Source: CAWAMD01 sp963783045 (GTDB taxonomy: Bacteria; Actinomycetota; Nitriliruptoria; Nitriliruptorales; Nitriliruptoraceae). From it: DNA of 64,000 bases. The stretch is from positions 1 through 64,000 of the forward strand of contig CAWAMD010000003.1 in assembly GCA_963783045.1 (NCBI GenBank), read 5' to 3'. Both the position numbers and the translations under genes were made by a program. The notes under the pieces are model-generated. The model had not been told where the DNA came from and searched no databases. It saw only the letters and a program-made list of their open reading frames with translations. Position 1 is the stretch's first letter. Each line of letters begins with the position of its first letter. Of this stretch, positions 20,038 through 28,554 are shown piece by piece.

Positions 20038-21128
20038 CAGGCAGCCTCGAAGAGAACGGTTGGTGTCGCAGCAACGTCGGCGAATCCGACCCCACTGTGG
20101 TCGTTCCCGAGCCCCACTTGCCTCTTCTGGAGCATCATCGTCGCAATATGAGGTAGCGACGCCTCAGCAACAACGGCCAGGGTGTCCGAGCCAGAGGAGC
20201 TGGGTCACCTCCAGCAGCTCTGGGTGCGAAGCCGCCGCCTTCGCAAGGAGGTCACCGAGGTCGCGCTCAGTCAGCTTGAAGGCGCGGCCGGGAGCGCCGA
20301 CCTCGGTCGCGAGTGTCGACACCAGCACCGTTTTGGCGGTGCCCCAGTGCGTTCCAGGAAATCGAGACAGGCGAAGGCTGCCACCTCCGGTGCGAGCCCA
20401 GGCTTCGGCCCGATTGCGAACGGAAGCCCGCGTCGCTCTCCCGGACGAGAGTAAGCGGAACCATCGGGGCGTCGATCTCGTCATCGACCTTATCTCGACG
20501 CCGAGAGCCGGAGGTCCCTGCATATGCCCGGAGCAGTGCCAGCACATCCTTCTTGACCGTCGAGACGCTCGGTGGCTTGGGGTCCGTCCAGCTCGACGTG
20601 GTCTCTATCTGGGCCATCACGTGCTCAAGTAGCGACGTCGGTGGTGAAGGAGACCGGCGCGAAGGTATGGAACGCGGTCCACCACACCGGAAGCTTCCCT
20701 CTGGGAGAGAGCATCATCCAATGCAGCAGCCACCAAGAGCTGAGATCCTCGAGATACGGATCGAGTCCGACCGTCCCCACGAACGGCGGCGCCACTTTCG
20801 CAAGGGCGGCCTCGTAGATCTCATCGTTATCCAATGCCGGCGATCCAGCAAGCAACGCCAGTCCGAACTGGGTCGGTGCCATCAACGTGCGCCGACCGTT
20901 GTCCGGATCCGGAATTTCATCCATCAGTCGGCTTGCTGAGAGCCAGAACCTGATGGACTTCGCCATGTTCTTGCCGACACCGAGCCGATGGTGCACATCG
21001 TCGGCATAGAAGAGTGACGGGTCGACGATGGCATGATCGAAGCCACGCTTCAGCCACCCATAGCGAATCGTGAAAGTCTCATGCCTGCCGAAGGCGCCCT
21101 CGATCGTGTCCTTGATACCGATGGCCAT
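20037..21128 (-). CDS. DUF4007-family protein (frameshifted)
   Basis: The intact first half begins MAIGIKDTIEGAFGRHETFT and contains ADDVHHRLGVGKNMAKSIRFWL, the pattern of DUF4007 proteins found with phosphorothioation genes. Bridging breaks near 20640 and 20370 recovers the rest: TEVGAPGRAFKLTERDLGDL, then ADVAATPTVLFEAA before a stop at 20037-20039, for about 300 residues. GVGKNM is part of the helix-turn-helix-like conserved region and is not a Walker motif, so a DNA-binding or adaptor role is likely. It starts one base after the desulfurase stop and couples by TGATG to the large ATPase. Confidence 0.75.
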
Positions 21129-21129
21129 G

Positions 21130-22263
21130 TCAGACGTGCCCTCCAAGATCGCGGAGCCGCTCGACACCCTCGATGATGGACTTGGCGGCGCGTTCGATGT
21201 CATGCCGTGAGGTCTGACGCCCGAGAGAGAAGCGAACGGACTGCTCTGCGTGCAGGTCCGTCAGGCCCATTGCCGTCAAGACATGCGAAGGCGTCGGCAC
21301 GGCCGACGTACACGCAGAACCCGACGAGAACGCCACGTCCGTGCAGTTCACGACGAGTGCATCTGCATCGACTCCCGGGATCCGGACGTTCAGCGTGTTC
21401 GGCAGGCGCGGAACCCCACCGCCGTTCACCGGAAGGGGACCGAGCTCGCGTTCAAGGAGTACGTGCAGTCGGTCCCTTAGGTCTGTCAACCGGATCGCCT
21501 CTTCGGCGAGGGCGTCAAGTGCGAGACCGGCGGCGACCCCGAACCCCACGATGCCGGGGACGTTCAGAGTGCCGGAGCGCCATCCCCGCTGGTGACCCCC
21601 TCCGTAGATCAACGGACGACTGGCCGCCGCATGGGGCACCACGAGCGCGCCGACTCCCTGTGGACCGTAGAGCTTGTGTGCGGAGACTGCCGCGTAGTCG
21701 ACACCCCAGGCGCCGAGGTCCAGGGGGAGCTTGCCAGCCTGCTGTGTTGCATCGCAGATCACGAGGCCGCCAGCACGATGGGTAATGTCCGTCAGCGCCG
21801 GCACGTCGTTCAGCACGCCGGTCTCGTTGTTGGCGGCCATCACGGCGAGGACGAATGGCTCCCGCGGGCGCACGCTCCGCAGACCCTCCGGGGTGAGGCG
21901 ACCAGCTTCATCGCACTTCACCCAGGTCACGGCGCATCCGTCTGACGCGAGGGTCGCCACCACGTCCAGCACCGCCTTGTGCTCAGTCTTGGTAGCTACT
22001 AGGTGCGGATGTGTCTCCGCAGCGGCGCGCAGGGCGGTATTGAGCGACTCGGTGGCGCCCGACGTCCAGACGATGCGGTTGGGGGCGACCCCAAGCAGGG
22101 TTCCCACGCTCTCTGCGGCACCCCGTACCCGCGCGGCAGCCGCGCGCCCCACGGAGTGCGACGACGCAGCGTTGCCGAACCCCCGGGTCATGTACTCGAC
22201 GACAGCCTCGACGACTTCCGGAGCAGGTGGCGTCGTTGCGTTGTTATCCAAGTAGACCGTCAT
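21130..22263 (-). CDS. dndA: Cysteine desulfurase, DndA/IscS-like
   Basis: The 377-residue intact protein starts MTVYLDNNATTPPAPEVVEA. The PLP-binding lysine is in SAHKLYGPQG, the conserved histidine in TEHKAVLD, and the persulfide-forming cysteine in the loop AFSSGSACTS near residue 320. It takes sulfur from cysteine and passes it on as persulfide, here most likely to the DndC-like protein. It is the first gene of the minus-strand operon, and the 88 bp to the integrase stop must hold the operon promoter. A housekeeping IscS role cannot be excluded, but one-base spacing to the DUF4007 gene points to the defence locus. Confidence 0.88.
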   Translation of the reverse strand: MTVYLDNNATTPPAPEVVEAVVEYMTRGFGNAASSHSVGRAAAARVRGAAESVGTLLGVAPNRIVWTSGATESLNTALRAAAETHPHLVATKTEHKAVLDVVATLASDGCAVTWVKCDEAGRLTPEGLRSVRPREPFVLAVMAANNETGVLNDVPALTDITHRAGGLVICDATQQAGKLPLDLGAWGVDYAAVSAHKLYGPQGVGALVVPHAAASRPLIYGGGHQRGWRSGTLNVPGIVGFGVAAGLALDALAEEAIRLTDLRDRLHVLLERELGPLPVNGGGVPRLPNTLNVRIPGVDADALVVNCTDVAFSSGSACTSAVPTPSHVLTAMGLTDLHAEQSVRFSLGRQTSRHDIERAAKSIIEGVERLRDLGGHV

Positions 22264-22351
22264 GGGGCTCACGATAACGGCCGACTGTGACTTAAGCCCG
22301 CACCCATTCCATTGCACCAACATGAAGTCGCAGAAGCGCCACGGAACAACA
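22264..22351 (-). promoter_or_regulatory. Presumed promoter region of the main defence operon
   Basis: This 88-bp gap between the integrase stop and the desulfurase ATG is the only untranslated stretch upstream of the eight-gene operon, because all downstream gene joints overlap or are a few bases long. I see no confident -10/-35 elements and no strong ribosome site before the ATG. Confidence 0.35.
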
Positions 22352-23437
22352 TCAGACGAGCCTCTCCAGTGCCCGATCGATCGCTGATGCTGCGGGCGCC
22401 GAGGAGGCCTCGAGCATGTGCGCGTAGACGCTCCGGACCGTGTCGGGCGTGTCGCCGATCCAGAAGGCGATCTTGTCCGACGAGTGGCCCTCGTCGACCA
22501 TCCAGGAGACGTAGGTGTGCCGTAGCCCGTGCGACGACACGCGCGGAAGGCCGGCTGCGGCACACGCCTTGGACAGTGCCTTGTCGAACGCGGAGTAGTT
22601 GGCCGGGAAGCCGGTCGAGGTCTGGATGAGCCACCGGCGCAGGAACGGCCTGGCGTCGTGCTCGCGGTCACCGAGGGGAGGGATCGGGTCCACGTCGCCG
22701 GCCTCGCGGATGAGGCGTTCGAGGGTCGGGATGGTGCTGGCCGGCAGCTCGAGGGTCCGCTGCCGATGGTTCTTCGTAGCCCGTACGGTGCCCCGGTAGT
22801 AGCGACGTTCGATGGTCACGCGCCGACGTGCCAGGTCGACGTCGTGTGGGGTCAGTCCGGCGACCTCGCCAATCCGTGCGCCGAGTGCCAGCTGGAGGAG
22901 CGCAGTGTCGCGCTTCCAGCCGCGCAGCTGCAGCAGGAGCCGGCGGGCGTCACCGCGTTCGAGGACCACCTGGGGTGCACGTTGGCGCCGCGGCCGGTGC
23001 TTCTTCGACTTCACGGGGCTGCGGTGGGTCACGTCGTCGGCCACGGCGGCGTTGAACAGCGCGGACGCGGTTCGGTAGACCGCGTCGGCGGTCGCCGCCG
23101 ACACCTCGGCGCGGACGCCGTTGATCATGCGTGCGATCTCGGTCGGGGTCACATCCGACAGACGGCGGCTCCCGATCGCCGGCAGGATGTGCCGGTCGAG
23201 GTTGCCCTGGTGGAAGTCACGAGTCGCGGTCGGCGCCTCGTCGTAGGTCGTCATCCAGTGGATCGAGTATTCGCGCACCGTGATCCGCTTGGGCAGCCCT
23301 GTGGTCAGCGCCCGCGCCTTCATGGTCAGGACCCAGTCATCGGCCTCCTGGCGGGTCGCGAAGGTCCCGGAGTAGGGAAGGCCGTCGATCTGCAGCCGTG
23401 CGCGGAACCTGCCGGACGGCAAGCGGTCGACACCCAT
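22352..23437 (-). CDS. int: Tyrosine recombinase (phage-type integrase)
   Basis: The 361-residue protein has an N-terminal AP2-like arm-binding region (residues 1-50), a SAM-like core-binding domain (~55-150) and a catalytic domain. Catalytic residues visible are arginine in ALGARIGEVAGL, the box HGLRHTYVSWM, and the nucleophile tyrosine in VRSVYAHML. It should catalyse integration and excision at the neighbouring tRNA-Arg. The ATG at 23437 is 165 bp from the tRNA 3' end, and the gene points into the element. The frame is intact, unlike the neighbouring defence genes. Confidence 0.93.
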   Translation of the reverse strand: MGVDRLPSGRFRARLQIDGLPYSGTFATRQEADDWVLTMKARALTTGLPKRITVREYSIHWMTTYDEAPTATRDFHQGNLDRHILPAIGSRRLSDVTPTEIARMINGVRAEVSAATADAVYRTASALFNAAVADDVTHRSPVKSKKHRPRRQRAPQVVLERGDARRLLLQLRGWKRDTALLQLALGARIGEVAGLTPHDVDLARRRVTIERRYYRGTVRATKNHRQRTLELPASTIPTLERLIREAGDVDPIPPLGDREHDARPFLRRWLIQTSTGFPANYSAFDKALSKACAAAGLPRVSSHGLRHTYVSWMVDEGHSSDKIAFWIGDTPDTVRSVYAHMLEASSAPAASAIDRALERLV

Positions 23438-23602
23438 GTCGGCACCTCGAAATCGGGGCTCGTGGCTGCGTCCACGGTCGCGGGCCGACGGCGAGTTGTC
23501 ACGAAGTTGTCACGCCGGCCTGTGGACAAGCCACGATGGCGAGGTGCGAAGGGCAAGAATTTGGCCCCCTACCGGGTGGTAGAGAGCCGAATTCGAGCTC
23601 GC

Positions 23603-23676
23603 GCGCTGGGAGGGATTCGAACCCCCGGCCGCCTGATCCGTAGTCAGGTGCTCTATCCGGACTGAGCTACCAGCGC
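23603..23676 (-). tRNA. tRNA-Arg (anticodon ACG)
   Basis: The 74-nt cloverleaf has acceptor arms GCGCTGG and CCAGCGC, the anticodon loop CTACGGA flanked by CCTGA/TCAGG, and the T-loop GGTTCGAATCC. Its 3' end faces the integrase gene, so it is the likely attachment site of island 1. Confidence 0.95.
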
Positions 23677-23680
23677 ATGG

Positions 23681-23770
23681 CGGAGGCTGAGGGATTTGAA
23701 CCCTCGAGGGGGCAAGACCCCCAACGGGATTAGCAATCCCGCGCCATAGACCAGACTAGGCGAAGCCTCC
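23681..23770 (-). tRNA. tRNA-Ser (anticodon GCT)
   Basis: The 90-nt class II tRNA has acceptor arms GGAGGCT and AGCCTCC, the anticodon loop TTGCTAA in a CGGGA/TCCCG stem, a long variable arm, and the T-loop GGTTCAAATCC. It lies 4 bp upstream of tRNA-Arg on the same strand, so the two are probably one transcript. Confidence 0.95.
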
Positions 23771-23884
23771 GCGCGGTTGCGAACTTCCCGTTGCCGGGTC
23801 CTCCGCGGCTGCGGAGCGTACCAACCCTCGGCAAGTCCGTGCGAACGGGTCGGGCGCCGGCCGCCACACCTACCCTGACTCACC

Positions 23885-24877
23885 GTGAATGCCACCGTCC
23901 GCCGCATCGTCGCGCGCGCGCCGGCGCCGATCCGGCCGGGCGTGGAGCTCGTCGTGCGGACGGTCGCCGACTCGTTCCGTGACCGCGTCCCGGGCCTGTC
24001 CGCGGAGATGGCCTTCTACCTCATCCTGTCGCTGCCCCCCTTGCTGCTGACCGTCTTCGCGGCCTCCGGCTGGATCGTCCGGAGCCTCGGCTTCGACCTG
24101 ACGCAGGTGACCGACCAGCTCGCCCAGGTGACGGCCACCTTCCTCACGGCCGACGCCGCGAGCAAGGTCAACGACGTGGTGGACTCGGCGCTCGGTCAGA
24201 GCAAGGGGTTCCTGTTCTCCCTCGGGTTCCTCGTCACCCTGTTCTCTGCCTCGCGGGCCCTACGGGTGACCACCGTGGCGATCACGATCGCCTACGACCT
24301 CGAGCAGACCCGCCCCGGGTGGAAGCAGGCCGTCTACGGGGTCGCGCTGACCGCCTCCGGGCTCGTGGCCACGATCGTGCTCGTGCCGGTGATCGTCGCG
24401 GGGCCGCGGCTCGGGCACCTGGTCGCCGGCTGGGTGGGACTGGACACCCTGTTCGGCCGCGTCTGGACCCTCGCCTACTGGCCGGCCGCCGTGGTGCTGG
24501 CCACGGTGCTGCTGGCCGTCCTCTATCACGTGGCCGCCCCGTGGCATACGCCGATCCGTCGCGACCTGCCCGGCGCGGCGCTCGCGATGATCGTCGGGTT
24601 GGCGGGAAGCGCCGGCCTGCGGATCTACGTCGAGCAGACGATCCTGTCGGACCAGGTCTTCTCGGGGCTGGTCGCGCCGCTCGTGCTGCTCCTGTGGCTC
24701 TACGTCATGAGCTTCGCGGTGCTGCTCGGTGCCGAGTTCAACGCCGAGATCGAGCGGATGTGGCCAACGGTGCACGAGGACCAGCCGACGAGCCGGGAGC
24801 TCGCCCGCGCCCGTACGCCCGACCGGATCAGCGCCCGCATGCGCGAGCTCGTGAATCGCGAACACCACCGTCGCTGA
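23885..24877 (+). CDS. YihY/BrkB-family inner membrane protein
   Basis: The 330-residue protein starts at a GTG and has the conserved N-terminal RDRVPGLSAEMAFYLILSLPP, then six hydrophobic helices and the GAEFNAEIER motif near the end. The family (YihY, YhjD, BrkB) consists of integral membrane proteins; several have been proposed as transporters, but no substrate can be read here. It is monocistronic and transcribed away from the tRNA pair, with a basic cytoplasmic tail. Confidence 0.9.
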   Translation: MNATVRRIVARAPAPIRPGVELVVRTVADSFRDRVPGLSAEMAFYLILSLPPLLLTVFAASGWIVRSLGFDLTQVTDQLAQVTATFLTADAASKVNDVVDSALGQSKGFLFSLGFLVTLFSASRALRVTTVAITIAYDLEQTRPGWKQAVYGVALTASGLVATIVLVPVIVAGPRLGHLVAGWVGLDTLFGRVWTLAYWPAAVVLATVLLAVLYHVAAPWHTPIRRDLPGAALAMIVGLAGSAGLRIYVEQTILSDQVFSGLVAPLVLLLWLYVMSFAVLLGAEFNAEIERMWPTVHEDQPTSRELARARTPDRISARMRELVNREHHRR

Positions 24878-24900
24878 CGCAGCCCCGACACGCCCAGCTC

Positions 24901-24978
24901 CCGGACACCGCAGGCAACCGCTCGGTCAGCGGTCGGCTCCCGGGCGCCGCAGGCAACCGCTCGGTCAGCGGTCGGCGC
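24901..24978. repeat. Tandem 39-bp duplication at the 3' end of the AAA ATPase gene
   Basis: Two copies with a 39-bp period share the core GCAGGCAACCGCTCGGTCAG and differ at only a few positions. The second copy contains the ATPase stop codon at 24965. The unit lies between convergent genes. It is probably a simple local duplication; the inner TCGGTCAGCGGTCGG part has no strong hairpin. Confidence 0.7.
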
Positions 24979-26170
24979 CCGCCTCGCTCAGGTAGCGGTC
25001 GATCCCCGGCAGCGTGAACGCGACGCGCCCACGCCCCGCGCGGCGCAGCAGCCCATGGGTGTCGATGAGGGCCTGCTGGGTCGACCCGAAGGACTCGGTC
25101 GAGCCGCCCAGGGCGGACGCCACGCCTCCCGAGGTCCGCTCCCCCTCGTCGAGCTCCGCAGCGGCGACGAGATACCGGCGCTGGTTGTCGGTCACGTCGC
25201 GGAGCCGCTCCTCGTAGAACAGCTCGATGGTCGGGGCGGCCAGCCGCCAGCCCTCCTCGACGTCCTCACCAGTGATCACCGGGCCGTCGCCGGCCACCCA
25301 CACCTGCGAACCGAGCACATGGAGGAAGTAGGGGTAGCCGCCGACGAGCGCGACGAACCGGTCGGCCGCATCTGCGTCGACGCCCACGTCACGTGTGGCC
25401 GCGAAGGCCGCCAGCGCCTCGGCGACGTTGGCGTCGGTCAGCAGCGGCAGGGTGATGTGGTGCGCCCGCTCCCCGAAGGTGGTCCCGGCCGCCCGCAGCA
25501 GGGCCGTCAAGCCGGGGAGGCCGGCGACGTAGATCGCGAGGGGCAGGTGCTGACGTAGCCGAGCCCCCGTCGGGTGGCGCTCGGTGATCGTGCGGTTCTG
25601 CGCCTCCTGGAAGGCGTGGAAGAGCGCCCCCATCGCCGAGCGGTCGATGTTCTGCGCCTCGTCGAGCAGCAGGACCAGCGCCACCCGCGCCTCCCGCGCG
25701 ACCCGCCCGGCGTCCGCGAGGATCTCGGTGAGGTCCTTGTGCCACCGGTCGGCGGCGCCCCGCTTGGGCTGGATGTCCATCACGGCGACGCCCGTCGGGC
25801 CCACGGCGAGACCGGCGACGCGCCGCAGGGCCTGCTTCGCGGCGCGGCCGAGCTTCACGGCAACGTCCCGGCGGTCGAGCTCGTCCGCCAGCGCCTCGAC
25901 CAGGTCGGGCAGCGCCGACCCTCCCCGGACGGCCGAGATCCTCACCACCCAGTGGCCGGCCTCCTCGGCCTCGGCCTCGAACTGCTTCAGCAGCGCGGTC
26001 TTGCCCATGCCCCGGTCGCCGGTCAGCAGCCGCGCCGGCTCGTAGACGCCCTGCGCCACGCGGCGCAGCACCACGCCTTCGAAGTCGGCGAACTCGGCCT
26101 GGCGCCCCGCGAAGACCTGGGGCACGACGCCGTAGCCGGGGGTGAAGGGGTTGTCGCCGGCGGTGCGCAT
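24965..26170 (-). CDS. AAA/Orc1-Cdc6-like ATP-binding protein
   Basis: The 401-residue protein has FAGRQAEFADFE at the N-terminus, Walker A in LLTGDRGMGKTALLKQF (residues ~45-60), Walker B in VALVLLLDEAQNID, and a sensor region around ATRDVGVDADAADRFVALVGG. This is the STAND/Orc-like AAA layout of stand-alone bacterial ATPases of unknown partner. The C-terminal ~100 residues look like a winged helix. ATG 26170 follows GGAGG. Two palindromes upstream could be operators. It is not part of an obvious operon. Confidence 0.8.
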   Translation of the reverse strand: MRTAGDNPFTPGYGVVPQVFAGRQAEFADFEGVVLRRVAQGVYEPARLLTGDRGMGKTALLKQFEAEAEEAGHWVVRISAVRGGSALPDLVEALADELDRRDVAVKLGRAAKQALRRVAGLAVGPTGVAVMDIQPKRGAADRWHKDLTEILADAGRVAREARVALVLLLDEAQNIDRSAMGALFHAFQEAQNRTITERHPTGARLRQHLPLAIYVAGLPGLTALLRAAGTTFGERAHHITLPLLTDANVAEALAAFAATRDVGVDADAADRFVALVGGYPYFLHVLGSQVWVAGDGPVITGEDVEEGWRLAAPTIELFYEERLRDVTDNQRRYLVAAAELDEGERTSGGVASALGGSTESFGSTQQALIDTHGLLRRAGRGRVAFTLPGIDRYLSEAGADR

Positions 26171-26205
26171 CGATCCTCCGCAAGAGCCGTCACGTTCCGG
26201 TCGAA

Positions 26206-26217
26206 CGTAACCTTACG
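26206..26217. promoter_or_regulatory. Operator-like palindrome CGTAACCTTACG
   Basis: This near-perfect 12-bp palindrome is followed by GATCTT and lies 36 bp upstream of the AAA ATPase start. The same arrangement, CGTAAGCTTACG followed by GATCTT, recurs exactly 60 bp farther out, so it is unlikely to be chance. Confidence 0.6.
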
Positions 26218-26265
26218 GATCTTCCCGCCCATGATCGAGGAGGTGGGACGCTCGTCGGTAAGGGA

Positions 26266-26277
26266 CGTAAGCTTACG
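26266..26277. promoter_or_regulatory. Operator-like palindrome CGTAAGCTTACG
   Basis: This perfect 12-bp palindrome matches the site at 26206-26217 and overlaps the stop codon of the upstream esterase gene. Paired sites one exact 60-bp interval apart suggest cooperative binding by a repressor of the ATPase gene. Confidence 0.6.
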
Positions 26278-27799
26278 GATCTTTCGGCGACGCCGCGGAG
26301 GAGCGTGCCGGCATGACCGTCACGTGCCGCCGGGTCGTCGTGCGGTCCGCGGCACCGAGCGGCGGAGGCACCTGGTCCGGCGGACCGAGGTCGACCTCGA
26401 GATGCAACCGGCCGCGCGGGTCGGCACGCACCACGGACCGTTCTCCCGTCCCGAGCCCCGTGACCTCGTAGCGTCCGCGCGGCCGGTACCAGGGCGCCGT
26501 CACGACGGTCGCTGTTCCGCTCCCGCCGACGGTGAAGCCGGCGGTGGTCACGTCCGTGAGCGTCAGCCACTCCTCGACCGCACGGTCGACGGTGACGTCG
26601 AAGCCCCAGACGTGGAAGGACGCCTCGGTGCTGCGGTAGTCGAAGGGAACCGCCGGCGGCGCCGGACGCGGGTGGGCCATCGCCGGCGCGACGAACCCGT
26701 CGAGGAAGCGGCGCAGATCGTCCTGCCAGTACGGCCAGGAGTGGGTGCCGGCCAGACGGAACTCGGCGGTGTGGGCGACCCCGGCCGCGGTCAGGGCGCG
26801 ATCGAACGAGCGGTTCATGTGCCACACGCCGTGCTCGGTGCCCATGGCGCCGGGGCTTGGCGCCGACGGGTCGTCGTGCTCGCCGGGCACGCCGCCCCCG
26901 GTGACGAGATAGACGACGGTGTCGGCGAGGTTGCCGGCCAGCGAGGTCGGGTTGTGCCCGTGCCAGCGGGCGTTGTGGGTGATCGGGTCGCCCCAGATGC
27001 ACTCGTCGGGCGGCTGCTGGTCGGGCGCGTTCACCGCCGGCGGGAGCGCGACCGGCCCGACCGGCTCGTACAGCGTCGTGTCCACGGCCCCGGAGAAGGA
27101 GCCGGCGACCGAGAACCGGTCGGGGTGGCGGGCCGCGTAGCTCATCGCGCCGAACCCGCCCATCGACAGTCCCGCGATGAACCGGCCCGCGCGGGTGCCG
27201 GCGGCTGCGTAGTGGGACTCGACCCAGGGCAGCAGCTCGTCGAGGTGGAAGGTCTCCCACGCCGGAGCAGGCACACCGGCCGTGCCACCGGCACGATCGG
27301 TCCCGTACCAGTCCGAGTACCAGCCGCCGTACCCGCCGTCGGGCATCACGACGATGAGCGGCCGGTCGCCGACGATCTGCTCGACCCCGTGGTCCGGCCA
27401 GTCGGTGTGGCTGCCACCGTGCCCGTGGAGCAGGAGCAGCACCGGGTAGCGCTGACGCGGCCCCCGGTCCGCATAGCCGTCCGGCAGCAGCACGTCGACC
27501 TTCACCTCGCGTCCCATGGCGGTCGAGGCGACGGTGAGCTCGTGCAGCCGGGCGGTGAGCGGCTCGTCCTCGATCAGCTGCAGCCCCGTTGCGACGGGGG
27601 TCTTCCGCGGCAGGCACGGCGGGGAGGCGACGGGATCCTGTGCACTGGCGGCGACCGCCGCGCCGACCGTTCGGTGACGAGCGGTCCCGAGCCCGGTCGG
27701 CGTCCGTACCCCCGCCGGGGTCAGGGCCGCGGCCGGGGCGCCGCCCAGCGCCATCGCCGCCGCGAGCGTCGCGATCAGCCCGCGTGTCCCGTGCCTCAC
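26273..27799 (-). CDS. Secreted esterase of the antigen 85/esterase D superfamily
   Basis: The 508-residue protein has a signal peptide (LIATLAAAMALGGAPAAA). The alpha/beta-hydrolase domain (residues ~90-360) has YPVLLLLHGHGGSHTDW as the oxyanion strand, the nucleophile elbow GLSMGGFGAM, and a C-terminal histidine in THSWPYWQDDLRRFLDGF. This is the esterase family that includes mycolyltransferases and feruloyl/S-formylglutathione-type esterases; the substrate is not evident. A ~130-residue beta-rich domain follows. The start is GTG 27799. It is exported and probably acts outside the cell on esters or sugars. Confidence 0.85.
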   Translation of the reverse strand: MRHGTRGLIATLAAAMALGGAPAAALTPAGVRTPTGLGTARHRTVGAAVAASAQDPVASPPCLPRKTPVATGLQLIEDEPLTARLHELTVASTAMGREVKVDVLLPDGYADRGPRQRYPVLLLLHGHGGSHTDWPDHGVEQIVGDRPLIVVMPDGGYGGWYSDWYGTDRAGGTAGVPAPAWETFHLDELLPWVESHYAAAGTRAGRFIAGLSMGGFGAMSYAARHPDRFSVAGSFSGAVDTTLYEPVGPVALPPAVNAPDQQPPDECIWGDPITHNARWHGHNPTSLAGNLADTVVYLVTGGGVPGEHDDPSAPSPGAMGTEHGVWHMNRSFDRALTAAGVAHTAEFRLAGTHSWPYWQDDLRRFLDGFVAPAMAHPRPAPPAVPFDYRSTEASFHVWGFDVTVDRAVEEWLTLTDVTTAGFTVGGSGTATVVTAPWYRPRGRYEVTGLGTGERSVVRADPRGRLHLEVDLGPPDQVPPPLGAADRTTTRRHVTVMPARSSAASPKDP

Positions 27800-27912
27800 C
27801 GTGCGTCCTTCTCGTCGTCGCCTCGCTCGTCACGGACTTCGACAGACGACGGATCGGGCCCTGCCGACGGGCGGGAGAGCGTCGGGAGCGGCCGGCGGCC
27901 CGGCCGGCTCCG

Positions 27913-28554
27913 TCAGTCGGGCGGCGGGAGGCCGCCTCGGCCGTGCTCGAGCTGCCAGAGCCGGGCCTCCACGGCCGTCAGCCGGTCGTTGGCCGCCTCG
28001 TAGCCTGAGGCGACCGCCCGGTAGCCGGTCGCCACGTCGGCGGGACGGGCGTCGGCTGCTCCGAGGGCCGTCTGCATCGCGGCCCAGGTCGAGCGCGCGT
28101 CGAGGACCGCACGCAGCAGCGCATCCCGGGCCGCCACCAGGTTGGCACGGATGGTGCGGTGCGCGGCATCGGTGAGGGGCGCAGCCGGCGGGATTGCGAT
28201 GGCGACGACCCGTTCGGCGACGCGGTCCACGTCGCAGCGGTCCAGCGACGCGGCCGCCAGTGCCCGGCTCGCCGCCGTCGCACGTTGGCCGTCCGCCAGC
28301 CCGCCGAAGAGGTCGTCCTGGACGCCTTCGAAGCAGCTGAGGAGGCCGGCCGTGGACCCGACCGCGGTCCGCAGCGCCCCGGCGGCGACGGGCAGGCCGC
28401 CCCGTTCTCGCGCCGTGCCGACCACGATGGTCGCCGTGAGCAGGACGAGCATCCCCGCCGCCACGGCGAGGATCCGGGCCGGGACCTCCCGACGGGCGCC
28501 GGACGTCGGCGCGACGGACGGCTCCTCCACGTCGGTGCTCGTCGAGACCGTCAC
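27913..28554 (-). CDS. Membrane-anchored protein of unknown function
   Basis: The 213-residue protein has one membrane segment (ILAVAAGMLVLLTATIVVG, residues ~28-46) and then an external helical region with two cysteines. No domain is recognised. The GTG overlaps the stop of the TIGR03943-family gene (GTGA), so it is the third gene of the permease operon and probably belongs to the same process. Confidence 0.75.
   Translation of the reverse strand: MTVSTSTDVEEPSVAPTSGARREVPARILAVAAGMLVLLTATIVVGTARERGGLPVAAGALRTAVGSTAGLLSCFEGVQDDLFGGLADGQRATAASRALAAASLDRCDVDRVAERVVAIAIPPAAPLTDAAHRTIRANLVAARDALLRAVLDARSTWAAMQTALGAADARPADVATGYRAVASGYEAANDRLTAVEARLWQLEHGRGGLPPPD

Larger units (their letters stand above)
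1..23676. mobile_element. Integrative (probably conjugative) island ending at tRNA-Arg, left end outside window
   Basis: The stretch combines type IV secretion genes, WhiB, RadC/JAB, an excisionase-like protein, a phosphorothioation defence locus and a tyrosine integrase whose gene begins 165 bp from the 3' end of tRNA-Arg(ACG). Integrase next to the 3' end of a tRNA is the usual layout of elements that integrate there. The 5.7-22.3 kb part is visibly lower in GC than its surroundings. A second copy of the tRNA-Arg 3' end was not seen in this window, so the far attachment site should lie beyond the left edge. The boundary on the left is therefore unknown, and the defence locus could be a separate cargo unit. 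Confidence 0.65.

Noticed and set aside
5867..22263. BREX or DISARM classification of the defence locus
   Set aside because: No PglZ, PglX, BrxL or DrmA/B-type gene is seen. DGQHR, DUF4007, a PP-loop reductase and the dnd-associated methyltransferase point to phosphorothioation instead.
1..22351. A left attachment copy of tRNA-Arg inside the window
   Set aside because: No second copy of the tRNA-Arg 3' sequence was found by eye; it must lie beyond the left edge if it exists.
25574..28003. An 809-codon plus-strand open frame
   Set aside because: It is antisense to the AAA ATPase and esterase, which have clear motifs, signal peptide and ribosome sites.
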